This document shows positions 1-8,309 of a DNA stretch of 64,000 nt, one piece after another. A program made the translations under genes and the position numbers. The number at the start of each line of letters is the position of its first letter. The first letter of the stretch is position 1. The DNA comes from Christensenella intestinihominis (GTDB lineage Bacteria; Bacillota; Clostridia; Christensenellales; Christensenellaceae). The DNA is taken from contig NZ_MAIQ01000002.1 of NCBI RefSeq assembly GCF_001678845.1, positions 248,001-312,000 of the forward strand, written 5' to 3'. The notes below the pieces were generated by a model, which saw nothing but the letters and a program-made list of their open reading frames with translations, was not told the origin of the DNA and did not search any database.

Positions 1-1444
1 CTTTCAATAAATCCGAACCCTCTATATCCCGAAGGGAAATGGTCTTTGCACCTTCCGTATAATTTAATGTGATGACGACCTTATCGTCATATAAATAAAT
101 CGCGTTGACGAAGCTGTCTATCAGCCTCTGTCTCTGCTCCCGTTTCGTGATATCGCTGTCCCGGAAACGATAGATGAAAAAGGATATCTGCTCCCTCGTC
201 AATAAAGGATGCCGTATCTTCTCCTGCAGGATACTCGTTTGCAGTTTGCTTTTCGTTTCCTCCAGTTCCCGCAGCCTTTCCTTTGTCGATTCTGTCAAAA
301 GTCCCTGCTGGATCGCGTCCAGCAAATTTCGTATCCCATTTTCCGTTTCCGCAAGCTGCCGTTCCAGCAAAGGAAGCTCCCTGCTCTCCTTGGATTGCAG
401 ATTCAACAGCGCGTCGATCAGCCGTTCCAGTTCGTCGTCATGCATCAATTCCTGCATAATGCGGCTGACTACAAAGTTCTCGATCCAGTCCTTTTGCACA
501 GCTTTTTTATCACAGGTCTTTCTTTGCTTGGTATTCGTGCATTTGTAGTAGCGATAGATCTTCGCCGTATGGCTCGTACCGCTTTCCCCCACCATAAAGG
601 CTCCGCACTTTCCGCAATACAGCTTTGTCGTCAGCAGATAATCGTCCTCCGCCTTGTGTCTTGCCGGAGCCTTCTTGTTCTGCTTCATCCGCTCCTGCGC
701 ACGTTCAAACAATTCTTCTGAAATGATCACAGGCATCCCGCCCGGCGTTACGATATCCCCATAGCGGTATTCGCCAAGATACCGCCTGTTTTTCAGCATG
801 TGGGAAATGATATTCAAAGAAATCGGTCCGCCTCTTGAAGAACGGATCCCCTTAGCGTTCAGCCCGTCCGCGATCTCTTTCATTGTTGCACCTTCCGCAT
901 ATTGGTTGAAAACTTCCTGCACAATGGGGGCAGCAACTGGATCGATCTGAAAATGCCGTTCGCTGTCGACCACATATCCCATCGGTATACTGCACCCGTT
1001 AGATTTGCATTTCAGCGCATTTTCTTTCATGCCGCGCCTGACCTTTTCGGAAAGCTCTGCCGAAAAGAATTCTGCATATCCCTCTAAAACCGATTCCAAC
1101 AGGATACCTGTCGAGTCCTCTGCGATACTCTCCCGTGCTGAAACGACTTTCACGCCGTTTTTCCGCAGGATCATCTTATAATGGGCGGAGTCGTAGCGGT
1201 TGCGCGCGAAGCGGTCGAGCCGCCATACGATCGCCACATCAAACAGCCCCTTTGTGCTGTCCTTTATCATTCGCTGGAAATCCGGCCGGTTATCCGTTTT
1301 AGCCGAAAGTGCCCGGTCAATATATGTTCCAAGAATATTGATATCCTGTTTTTCTGCAAACTCCATACATTCGCGAATCTGTCCTTCAATGGATTCCTCG
1401 CGCTGGTTGTCCGAGGAATACCGCGCATAGATCACTCCGTTCAT
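1..1444 (-). CDS. Large serine recombinase, 3' end beyond window
   Basis: Reads leftward from ATG at 1444 and is still open at base 1, so about 481 residues are visible and the C-terminus is missing. The N-terminus has the resolvase signature YARYSSDNQ with the catalytic serine at residue 10 or 11. It is followed by a DRFARNRYDS helix region, a Recombinase domain and a Cys zinc ribbon (CGKCG...C...C), and then a coiled region, the order seen in large serine integrases of clostridial mobile elements. Its start codon overlaps the stop of the 98-residue gene upstream (ATGA), indicating translational coupling. It probably excises and integrates the element that fills the left 16 kb. Its visible end (EGSDLLK) shares a 17-bp stretch with DNA beside tRNA-Arg at 15916-15932. 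Confidence 0.93.
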   Translation of the reverse strand, partial: MNGVIYARYSSDNQREESIEGQIRECMEFAEKQDINILGTYIDRALSAKTDNRPDFQRMIKDSTKGLFDVAIVWRLDRFARNRYDSAHYKMILRKNGVKVVSARESIAEDSTGILLESVLEGYAEFFSAELSEKVRRGMKENALKCKSNGCSIPMGYVVDSERHFQIDPVAAPIVQEVFNQYAEGATMKEIADGLNAKGIRSSRGGPISLNIISHMLKNRRYLGEYRYGDIVTPGGMPVIISEELFERAQERMKQNKKAPARHKAEDDYLLTTKLYCGKCGAFMVGESGTSHTAKIYRYYKCTNTKQRKTCDKKAVQKDWIENFVVSRIMQELMHDDELERLIDALLNLQSKESRELPLLERQLAETENGIRNLLDAIQQGLLTESTKERLRELEETKSKLQTSILQEKIRHPLLTREQISFFIYRFRDSDITKREQRQRLIDSFVNAIYLYDDKVVITLNYTEGAKTISLRDIEGSDLLK

Positions 1445-1737
1445 TGCTTCGATTCCTCCGGATTCGATTTCGCCAATTCGCCCATATCCTTTACCAGATT
1501 TCGGAAAGTTTCCTCGCCGTCCAAATAAACGTCATTGTAATAAATCGGCTTGCCGAATAAAATTTTTACCGCTCGTTTTATTCGTTCCCACACGGTATTA
1601 TAATTGTGATCATATCTGGAATCCTGAATCGAAATATTATAACCGATGTCTCCTTCTTCCCACACCGTCTTCTCGATCACAAACGTACAGCATTTGCAAT
1701 CGCAGGGCAAAGTGATCCTTTTGCTGATTGAGTTCAT
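1441..1737 (-). CDS. Hypothetical protein, 98 aa, recombinase-linked
   Basis: I do not recognise this family. The protein has a short Cys cluster near residue 12 (CDCKCC), a charged middle and no membrane segment. A good ribosome binding site (GGGAGG) precedes the ATG at 1737. The stop codon overlaps the recombinase ATG by the ATGA arrangement, and the Fic gene ends 53 bp upstream, so the three genes probably form one transcript. The cysteine spacing might bind a metal, but nothing else in the sequence shows it. A role as an accessory of excision or as part of the Fic module is only inferred from position. Confidence 0.7.
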   Translation of the reverse strand: MNSISKRITLPCDCKCCTFVIEKTVWEEGDIGYNISIQDSRYDHNYNTVWERIKRAVKILFGKPIYYNDVYLDGEETFRNLVKDMGELAKSNPEESKQ

Positions 1738-1790
1738 GATTTTCCTCCCGCTTTTGTCCTTTAGAAATCATCTGGCTGTGCAATCGCCTT

Positions 1791-2693
1791 TCAACCCATA
1801 TAGCCAATGCCAATGCGGAAATAATCGAGATACTGTTTGAATGTATCCTGCGCCGCAAGACAGGTATCGGTCAAATATCCCTCTGTATGATGCCATTCGG
1901 CCAATCCCCGATAGTAAAACATTTTTAATTTATCATCGATGATAAAGGGAACGATATTATGCTTCAAACACTCTTTGAACAGGATAAGCCGCCCCACACG
2001 CCCGTTTCCGTCCTGAAACGGATGGATCAATTCAAAGCGTACATGGAAGTTTATTATATCATGCAGCGTCGGCGATTCGATTGCCCTATATTTTTTGAGC
2101 AGGGAATTCATCTCTGTTTCTACATCTTCCGGCAGCGTCGTTGCTTTTCCTCCGACTTCATTCGGCAGCCGTTTATATTTCCCAACTGCAAACCAGCTTT
2201 TCCGCGAGTCGCTCGTTCCATTCTTTAAGGTCTGATGAAGTTCTTTAATCCATCTTTCGCTGAGCATTTTTCCCGCGTCTTCAATCACCATATCGATACA
2301 GCGGAAATGATTTACCGTCTCGATAATATCGTCTACATTCATCCCATCCTCTGCGACGCCAATAGTGTTCGTTTCAAAAATATACCGCGTCTGGTCGTGG
2401 GTGAGTCTGCTGCCTTCCATATGGTTTGAATTATATGTCAGGTCGATCTGTATCTTATGATAGATACCCCCTCTCATACCGGAATCTTTTTCCGCACGCA
2501 AAATATCCAGAAGTACCTGCATCGTTTCTTTTTTCTTGTTGGCGCGTTTGGGTTTCACGGCGTTTTCCGGGATATTCCACGTCTTTCCTTTTCGGAACGC
2601 CCCCGGTATTCTTCCGTTCGCACAATAATTCCGCACGCTTCTCTCAGATATATCCCATTTTTTAGCTGTTTCCGCAACCGATAAGAATTTCAT
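1791..2693 (-). CDS. Fic-family AMPylase with N-terminal helix-turn-helix
   Basis: 300 residues. Residues 1-45 resemble a MerR/excisionase-like DNA-binding helix-turn-helix. The core carries the full Fic motif HPFQDGNGRVGR at 224-235, whose His is the catalytic base for transfer of AMP to a hydroxyl of a target protein. Upstream, S89-N-H-M-E93-G94 fits the (S/T)xxxE(G/N) inhibitory helix of class II Fic proteins, in which the Glu blocks productive ATP binding, so the enzyme probably inhibits itself and needs no separate antitoxin. RBS GAGGT lies 7 bp before the ATG. It heads the cluster with the 98-aa protein and the recombinase. The target and the trigger are unknown. Confidence 0.92.
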   Translation of the reverse strand: MKFLSVAETAKKWDISERSVRNYCANGRIPGAFRKGKTWNIPENAVKPKRANKKKETMQVLLDILRAEKDSGMRGGIYHKIQIDLTYNSNHMEGSRLTHDQTRYIFETNTIGVAEDGMNVDDIIETVNHFRCIDMVIEDAGKMLSERWIKELHQTLKNGTSDSRKSWFAVGKYKRLPNEVGGKATTLPEDVETEMNSLLKKYRAIESPTLHDIINFHVRFELIHPFQDGNGRVGRLILFKECLKHNIVPFIIDDKLKMFYYRGLAEWHHTEGYLTDTCLAAQDTFKQYLDYFRIGIGYMG

Positions 2694-2717
2694 AGCAGTA
2701 CCTCATTCACTGCTTTT

Positions 2718-2723
2718 ATTATA
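2718..2723 (-). promoter_or_regulatory. Candidate -10 box of the Fic-recombinase operon
   Basis: Reads TATAAT on the minus strand about 25 bp before the Fic start. The best -35 at 17-bp spacing is the weak TCAATA, so the assignment rests mainly on the perfect -10. Confidence 0.5.
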
Positions 2724-2967
2724 CCACGGATTCGGCAATATATTGATAATTTTTTTATTTTTTATGTTTTTAGCCGATATTCTTTAAGTTATGAAAATAT
2801 TCAAGTATATTTTTATTTTGCAAATAATATCTGTTACTTTTATGAAAAGATAATATAAAATTCCCGTATAGATTTTATTATACTGCCTATTCTAAAAAGT
2901 TACAAGTGGGTAGTGGATTTAGCATATATATTGTACAAAAAACTATAGAGAGATTAACTATTAAAGC
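2724..2967. other. AT-rich intergenic stretch
   Basis: About 245 bp of strongly AT-rich DNA between the Fic promoter and the IS3 remnant. No gene, tRNA or strong hairpin is visible in it. The missing 5' part of the insertion sequence was probably lost in this interval. Confidence 0.6.
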
Positions 2968-3391
2968 ATGGCTGGTTGTATCTTGTTGTTTTTATTGACA
3001 TCTATTCCCGTAAGGTGACTGGATGGATCATGGACACCATGGTTCGGGATACGTTGGTTTTACCAGTGCTTACCCAAGCAATCTGCCGAAAACATCCGCC
3101 AGAGGGATTGATTATTCATACAGATAGAGGTTGCCAATTTACAGTACGCAGATTTCAGTCTATGTGTATTCGCTGCGGCTTCCGGCAAAGCATGAGCCGA
3201 AAAGGTAACCCTTATGACAATGCTATTATGGAATCTTTCTACCGCATCCTAAAAAGAGGGCTTGTTCAGGATGTCAAGTATGACAATCCCGAACAAGCCC
3301 GCATGGATATCTTCAAATACATTGAACTTTACTACCATACATTCCCATACATTCTGCTTTAGGTTAGCTCAGTCCGGCGTAATTTGAAGCT
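2968..3391 (+). pseudogene. IS3-family transposase (OrfB) remnant
   Basis: The readable part starts at GWLYLVVFIDIYSRKVTGW and runs through HTDRG (second catalytic Asp) and NPYDNAIMESF (catalytic Glu), typical of the IS3/IS150 rve domain. The first catalytic Asp and all of OrfA are absent, and an in-frame stop lies just upstream. Near 3350 one base is missing: the other frame then continues HSALG-stop-LSPA-stop-FEA, the conserved IS3 end (HSALGYLSPxxFE), with TAG at 3365 and TAA at 3380. The copy is therefore truncated, frameshifted and twice interrupted. The sequence GTGTCTGTTTTTTGGG at about 3417-3432 looks like the outer IS end. Confidence 0.88.
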
Positions 3392-3504
3392 ATAAAGATT
3401 TAACCGCTTTTAACTTTGTGTCTGTTTTTTGGGCATGAACAAATTTCCCTTCAAAATATTGTCTGCTTTTTGTGGCGCTTCAAATTTGATGCCCTATCTA
3501 ACTT

Positions 3505-4386
3505 TTATTCTCCAAAAAATTGATCTAATTCCGATGCCAGAAGCTCTGGGCATTCCTCTGCCATCTGGTGGCCATAGTCGAGGACAACACTGGTGACATC
3601 TTCTGCAACCAGTTTCATTTCACGTTCCACTTCTTCGAAAATGAATTCTCTGCCTCCCAGTGCCAACACCGGCATTTTTAGCTTTTCTTTGGCCGCTTCG
3701 AGATTCCACTCCGCATCTTGGAATGTAGCTCTGTAAATTTCGCACATACTCCGGATGCTGTCTGGCTTTGAATAGCATCGGATATATTCATCCATCGCAT
3801 CATCTGGAATATTACAGTCCAGCGCCTCATTCTTTAAGAACTGATCAAAATAGATCCGTTCGCGTCCCGTAATCAGCGCCTCTGGAAATGCCGGCACATT
3901 ATAAAAATTGATGTGCCACAGCCAACGGTTACCTTCCACATTTTCCGGCGTCAGATGAGACCATTCTTCCAGTCCGAAACCGGGCAGGAGCATCTCGATA
4001 TAGGCAAATTTCATTACGCGGTCAGGATACTTTTTTGCGATGCAGTATCCGCACGCCGCGCCCCAATCTTCTCCCGTCAGATAAAACTTATCGATCCCGA
4101 GCTGGTCGGCCAGCGATACGATGTCGTCCGCCATCGTCATCATGTCATACCCGTCTTTCGGACGGTTTGAATCCCCAAGGCCGCGGAGATCCGGGCATAC
4201 GACCGTGTATTTCTCCGTTAGGATAGGTATGAGTTTCCGCCAGTAATAAGAGGTTTTGGGAACGCCGTGAAGCAGGATCAGCGCCGGTCCCTGCCCTGCC
4301 GTGTAATAATGCAGGCGAACTCCGTTGCAGGTCTTGCGGGAATGAGTTACCTTGTTGCCCTGAAAGTCCAAAATATCTTGTTTCAT
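3505..4386 (-). CDS. Alpha/beta hydrolase, epoxide hydrolase/dehalogenase-like
   Basis: 293 residues with the alpha/beta hydrolase fold: oxyanion-hole motif HGVP near residue 40, nucleophile elbow GEDWGA near 105 and a late His in DYGHQMAEE near 272. An Asp nucleophile in GxDWG is typical of epoxide hydrolases and haloacid dehalogenases rather than of serine esterases. The usual His before the Asp (GHDWG) is Glu here. RBS AGGAGA precedes the ATG. It is the last gene of the sugar-importer operon, 39 bp after the permease, so its natural substrate may be an aglycone or modified sugar brought in by the transporter, which is inference. Confidence 0.85.
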   Translation of the reverse strand: MKQDILDFQGNKVTHSRKTCNGVRLHYYTAGQGPALILLHGVPKTSYYWRKLIPILTEKYTVVCPDLRGLGDSNRPKDGYDMMTMADDIVSLADQLGIDKFYLTGEDWGAACGYCIAKKYPDRVMKFAYIEMLLPGFGLEEWSHLTPENVEGNRWLWHINFYNVPAFPEALITGRERIYFDQFLKNEALDCNIPDDAMDEYIRCYSKPDSIRSMCEIYRATFQDAEWNLEAAKEKLKMPVLALGGREFIFEEVEREMKLVAEDVTSVVLDYGHQMAEECPELLASELDQFFGE

Positions 4387-4425
4387 GTTTTCTTCTCCTT
4401 TTTATTTTATTTAAATTAATTGCAG

Positions 4426-5385
4426 TCAAACTTTTTTGCGTTTTTCTCCAAAGGCGATCGCCAAAATGATGATCGCGCCCGTCACCATATATTGCTGTGC
4501 GATATTAAGTCCCATAATCACGATTCCGTTATTAATCACGCCGATCAAAAGCGACGCGACTACCGTTCCTATGATCGAGCCCTTTCCGCCGGACAGCGCG
4601 GCGCCGCCGAGGATCGCCGCGGCGATTGCGTTTAGCTCAATGCCGCCCTCCCCGATCGTGCTGCGTGCCGTTTGCATCAGGCCTGCAGACAGCATACCGG
4701 AAATGGCGGCCACGATCCCAATAACCAGCATGACCATAAATTTAACCTTTTTTGTGGAAATGCCGGAGAACTCCGCCGCCACTCTATTAGCCCCGGTCGC
4801 GAGCACCTCGCGCCCGTAAGACGTTTTCTTGAGCACGACGTGCCCAATCAGCAGCGCTGCCGCCGTCCAGATCACCAGCACCGGCACGGGGCCGATGCTC
4901 GCCTGTCCGAAAATATTGTTGAACGCTGCATCGCCAATGATGACCGGCTTGGTATTGGTAAGCCACATATCCGCCCCACGAACTACCATCTGCATACCGA
5001 CCGTTACGATAAACGACGGAATGCCAAGCCCGGCGACGAGCGCCCCGTTGGCCGCGCCCACAAGCGCTCCTCCCGCGAGACCCGCTAAAATGCCAATGAA
5101 CGCGTTCCCGGTCGCTTGGATCGCAAGGGCCGCAAAGATTGCGCCAAACGCCGCCGTCGCTCCGACCGAGAGGTCGAATTCGCCTGCCGCAATGGTAAAC
5201 GTCATTGCGACCGCGATCAGCGTTGTCATCGTAGTCGTCCTGACTATGCTCAACAGGTTGCTTGGTTTTAGGAAACCAGAATCACCGATTGAAAACAGAA
5301 AGAACAGGAAAACGCCGATGAAAACAAAGTATACGATGTAATTTCTCCATTCAAAGCTTCTTCTGCTAGAGACCTTGGATTGCAT
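4426..5385 (-). CDS. Sugar ABC transporter permease (RbsC-like)
   Basis: 319 residues from the ATG at 5385, chosen because AGGAGG lies about 9 bp upstream; a longer frame to 5487 has no such signal. Eight or more hydrophobic segments and the block TFTIAAGEFDLSVGAT, with the later AILGGAALSGGKGS loop, place it in the BPD_transp_2 family of ribose/galactose/inositol permeases. It sits in the membrane and pairs with the upstream ATPase, with whose 3' end it overlaps by 20 bp. The paired binding protein lies two genes upstream. Confidence 0.94.
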   Translation of the reverse strand: MQSKVSSRRSFEWRNYIVYFVFIGVFLFFLFSIGDSGFLKPSNLLSIVRTTTMTTLIAVAMTFTIAAGEFDLSVGATAAFGAIFAALAIQATGNAFIGILAGLAGGALVGAANGALVAGLGIPSFIVTVGMQMVVRGADMWLTNTKPVIIGDAAFNNIFGQASIGPVPVLVIWTAAALLIGHVVLKKTSYGREVLATGANRVAAEFSGISTKKVKFMVMLVIGIVAAISGMLSAGLMQTARSTIGEGGIELNAIAAAILGGAALSGGKGSIIGTVVASLLIGVINNGIVIMGLNIAQQYMVTGAIIILAIAFGEKRKKV

Positions 5386-6868
5386 GATGAAGCACCTCCT
5401 CCGATTCAATTTCTCGCCCGGACAGTTCTTTATTGACCGTCCGGTTGTACAGGACCAGAATCCGGTCGCATGCCGCCACCAGCTCACTCAATTCCGACGA
5501 GATCATCAGTACCGCAACACCCTCGTCGGCAAGCTGCCTTATGATACGCAGGATTTCGGCTTTGGCCGCGACGTCGACGCCAATGGTCGGCTCGTCGAGA
5601 ATCAAAACCCTGGGGCCGCGCGCAAGCCATTTGCCCAGGACAATTTTCTGCTGGTTGCCGCCGGAAAGCAGCATGGCCATCTGCTTGATGCTATCCGCCT
5701 TGATCGACAGCTTCTCAATATATTCCCGGGAAATATCCGCCCCTTTTTTATCGTCGATCAAAAAACCTTTTCTCATCTGCCGGACGCTTGGAAGCATAAA
5801 ATTGCTTTTGATGCTGTGCTGCAGAATCAGCCCTTCCTGCCTGCGGTCTTCGGGAACGAGTGCGATTCCTTTATTCATCGCGTCTTTTTTGCTTTTGACA
5901 GGCTCTCCCCGCACAACAACTTCTCCCGTCCAATTTCTTCTTATGCCGAAGATGGATTCGACAAGCTCCGTCCTTCCGCTCCCCATCAATCCGGCAAGTC
6001 CCAGTATTTCTCCCGGGTATAGGTCAAACGAGACGTCCGCGAGCTTATTGCCATACGCAAAATCCCTTACGCGCAGCACGGGATCGCCGGACTGTTCAAA
6101 ATTCCTTTCCACACGCTCAAAGGAGGTTTTGGCCGCTGCATCGAGCATCTTATCGATGATTTCTTCCATTGTAGTATCTCTGCTTTCGACCGTTGCAACG
6201 TTGATTCCGTCGCGCAGGATCGTCACCCTGTCGCAAATTTCAAAAACCTCAGCCATCCTGTGTGAAATATATATGATGGAGATCCCCTTTTCCTTGAGCT
6301 GGCGGATCACCTTAAACAGCGCCTTCGTTTCCGTCTTCGACAAAGAAGACGTAGGTTCGTCCATAACCAATATTTTTGCATCCTGAGACAGCGCCTTTGC
6401 GATTTCGACCATCTGCCAATAGCCGACGTCCAGCGACTCGACCGCAACCCGGGGATCGATATTGTCAATTTCCAGCCATTTCAGCAGTTCCTCAGCTTTC
6501 TTCATGTTTTTTCTATCATCGATCAATCCGCCCTTTTTCCACTCGCGCGTAATGTAAATATTTTCCGCGACGCTCATGGCGGGCAGCAGGCTGAACTCCT
6601 GGTAGATCATCGCGATGCCCTTTTTGTGCGCATCCTCCACACTGTGCAGGTCGGCCTCCTGCCCATCGATCCGTATTTGCCCCGCGTCCTTTGTATACAC
6701 GCCGTTCAATATCTTCATCAGCGTAGATTTTCCGGCGCCGTTGCCTCCGAGCAGGGCGTGGACTTCACCCTTTTTCAGGGAAAAATTCATTTTTTTCAGG
6801 ACAGGAACGCCGTTGAATTGTTTTTCGATATTGTGCATTTCCAAAACGTTTTCATTCATCTTTGCCAC
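5366..6868 (-). CDS. Sugar ABC transporter ATP-binding protein (RbsA-like)
   Basis: 500 residues with two fused nucleotide-binding domains, as in RbsA/MglA/XylG. Domain one has Walker A GGNGAGKST and Walker B ILVMDEPT. Its signature loop is degenerate (LDVGYWQ). Domain two has the usual degenerate P-loop (GLMGSGRTEL) and the intact LSGGNQQK signature with ILDEPT. It energises the permease encoded just downstream. The gene follows the binding protein after an 80-bp gap that holds a strong hairpin. Confidence 0.96.
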   Translation of the reverse strand: MAKMNENVLEMHNIEKQFNGVPVLKKMNFSLKKGEVHALLGGNGAGKSTLMKILNGVYTKDAGQIRIDGQEADLHSVEDAHKKGIAMIYQEFSLLPAMSVAENIYITREWKKGGLIDDRKNMKKAEELLKWLEIDNIDPRVAVESLDVGYWQMVEIAKALSQDAKILVMDEPTSSLSKTETKALFKVIRQLKEKGISIIYISHRMAEVFEICDRVTILRDGINVATVESRDTTMEEIIDKMLDAAAKTSFERVERNFEQSGDPVLRVRDFAYGNKLADVSFDLYPGEILGLAGLMGSGRTELVESIFGIRRNWTGEVVVRGEPVKSKKDAMNKGIALVPEDRRQEGLILQHSIKSNFMLPSVRQMRKGFLIDDKKGADISREYIEKLSIKADSIKQMAMLLSGGNQQKIVLGKWLARGPRVLILDEPTIGVDVAAKAEILRIIRQLADEGVAVLMISSELSELVAACDRILVLYNRTVNKELSGREIESEEVLHHAIQGL

Positions 6869-6885
6869 CCTGTAAAATGGGCTGT

Positions 6886-6917
6886 AAGGCGGAACCGGAA
6901 AGGTCCTGTTCCGCCTT
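6886..6917 (-). promoter_or_regulatory. Intercistronic hairpin between binding protein and ATPase
   Basis: AAGGCGGAAC and GTTCCGCCTT form a perfect 10-bp stem with a 12-base loop. There is no U-run after it. Such hairpins after binding-protein genes usually protect the upstream mRNA and raise its level relative to the transporter genes. That role is inferred. Confidence 0.55.
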
Positions 6918-6948
6918 GTCCCATTCGGATTTTTTACATATTTTCAGT

Positions 6949-8256
6949 TTACTGCTTCAGCGCTTCGGCAGCCTCCGCAAACAAGGGTTCGCCGCATACC
7001 GCTTCATAAGTATCCGCAAGATTGTCGCGCGTAACGATGGTCGGTACGACTTCGATAAATACCGGTACGTCCGCGCCGATCAGGGCAAGCACGCCCGCCG
7101 TCGCTTCGGCGACTCCCTGCTGGTAAGGATCCTGCGTGCTGATCCCCTTTACATATCCGCCCTGCGCCAGGTCCAGCACGACCTCGTCGCTCATGAGGTC
7201 CGTACCGATTGCCAGATCCTCCGATGAAAGCCCTGCCGCGCGTGCCGCTGAGATAATGCCGATTGCCGGCTCGTCCCACTCCGTATAGATCGCGTTGATC
7301 TCCGGATGCGCCGTGAGCAGCGCAGCCGCGGACGCTTCCGTATCCAGCGCGTCCTCGAACGGCGCGATGGCCACGATGTTGACGTCCGGATATTTTGCCG
7401 CCATCCTCGTTACAAACCCTTCATACCGGTCATTTGTGGCGGTAAACTGCGGCGCGTAGTATAATATCCCGACATTTTTTTCCGCTTTGCCTTCCAGCGA
7501 CTGCGCAACGATGTCGGCATGCCGCATACCATTCAGAAGATTGTCGCACGTAACCGTAGTAACGTAGTCCGTGCCCGCTTCAAGTCCGTCTACCGCCTGA
7601 TCCATAAACACGATTTTGATTCCGGCGTCCACTGCCTTTTTGCACACATCCGTGAGGGTAGCTTCATTCGTCGGATGGATAAAGAGAATATCCGGTTCCA
7701 TCGCGATCGCCGCTTCAATATTGGAGATCTGCGTCACGTCGTCCGAATTCGCATCCGTCGTTGCAATCACCTCGATCCCATAGGATTCGAGCGTGTCGGT
7801 AATGCCCGCAACCTGCTGGTTCGGCCAGAAGCTGCCCGTCCACCGCATGCACAGCGCCGCCGTCATTCCGTCGAGGGCTTCGATCTGATTTTTCTGATCC
7901 TCTGTCACGGCCGCAGCGAAATCGCTTCCCAGAACCGCTTCCTCTCCATTCGGTCCAAAATTGAGAACCGATCCGTCAAGAGCCGATTCCGCCATTTTAA
8001 GCGTATTTTCACTGGGCTCCTCATACCAGAAGGGCTGCTGCCATCCATACTCCGCCGCCATTGCATTCAGGCGCTCCGTTACGCCGCCCTCGGCGGGCGC
8101 CGCTTCACTTTCTTCGGGGTCCGTCTCTGTCGCTTCCTGCGTTGCCTGCCCCACAGACGTATCCGCGGAGCTTTCAGGAGCCGTCGTTTCGGCGCAGGCT
8201 GTAAAAGCAGCCGCAGCCATCGCAATCACTACAATGATCGCCACTAATTTTTTCAT
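6949..8256 (-). CDS. Sugar ABC transporter substrate-binding lipoprotein
   Basis: 435 residues from the ATG at 8256, which has AAGGAGG just upstream. Residues 1-20 are a lipoprotein signal ending FTAC (Cys 21 lipidated), followed by a Ser/Thr/Glu-rich linker and a type I periplasmic-binding fold (Peripla_BP_4 type). It captures the substrate outside the membrane for the RbsA/RbsC pair. The region around DANSDDVTQISNIEAAI and the later GGYVKGISTQDPYQQG are echoed in the second half of the LacI-type regulator at 10545-12536, suggesting that both proteins recognise related ligands. The ligand itself cannot be read from sequence. Confidence 0.93.
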   Translation of the reverse strand: MKKLVAIIVVIAMAAAAFTACAETTAPESSADTSVGQATQEATETDPEESEAAPAEGGVTERLNAMAAEYGWQQPFWYEEPSENTLKMAESALDGSVLNFGPNGEEAVLGSDFAAAVTEDQKNQIEALDGMTAALCMRWTGSFWPNQQVAGITDTLESYGIEVIATTDANSDDVTQISNIEAAIAMEPDILFIHPTNEATLTDVCKKAVDAGIKIVFMDQAVDGLEAGTDYVTTVTCDNLLNGMRHADIVAQSLEGKAEKNVGILYYAPQFTATNDRYEGFVTRMAAKYPDVNIVAIAPFEDALDTEASAAALLTAHPEINAIYTEWDEPAIGIISAARAAGLSSEDLAIGTDLMSDEVVLDLAQGGYVKGISTQDPYQQGVAEATAGVLALIGADVPVFIEVVPTIVTRDNLADTYEAVCGEPLFAEAAEALKQ

Positions 8257-8309
8257 TTCTTTCCTCCTTGTTTTCTCTTGATATTGGATGTTTCCAAAAC
8301 CTGTTTCGC

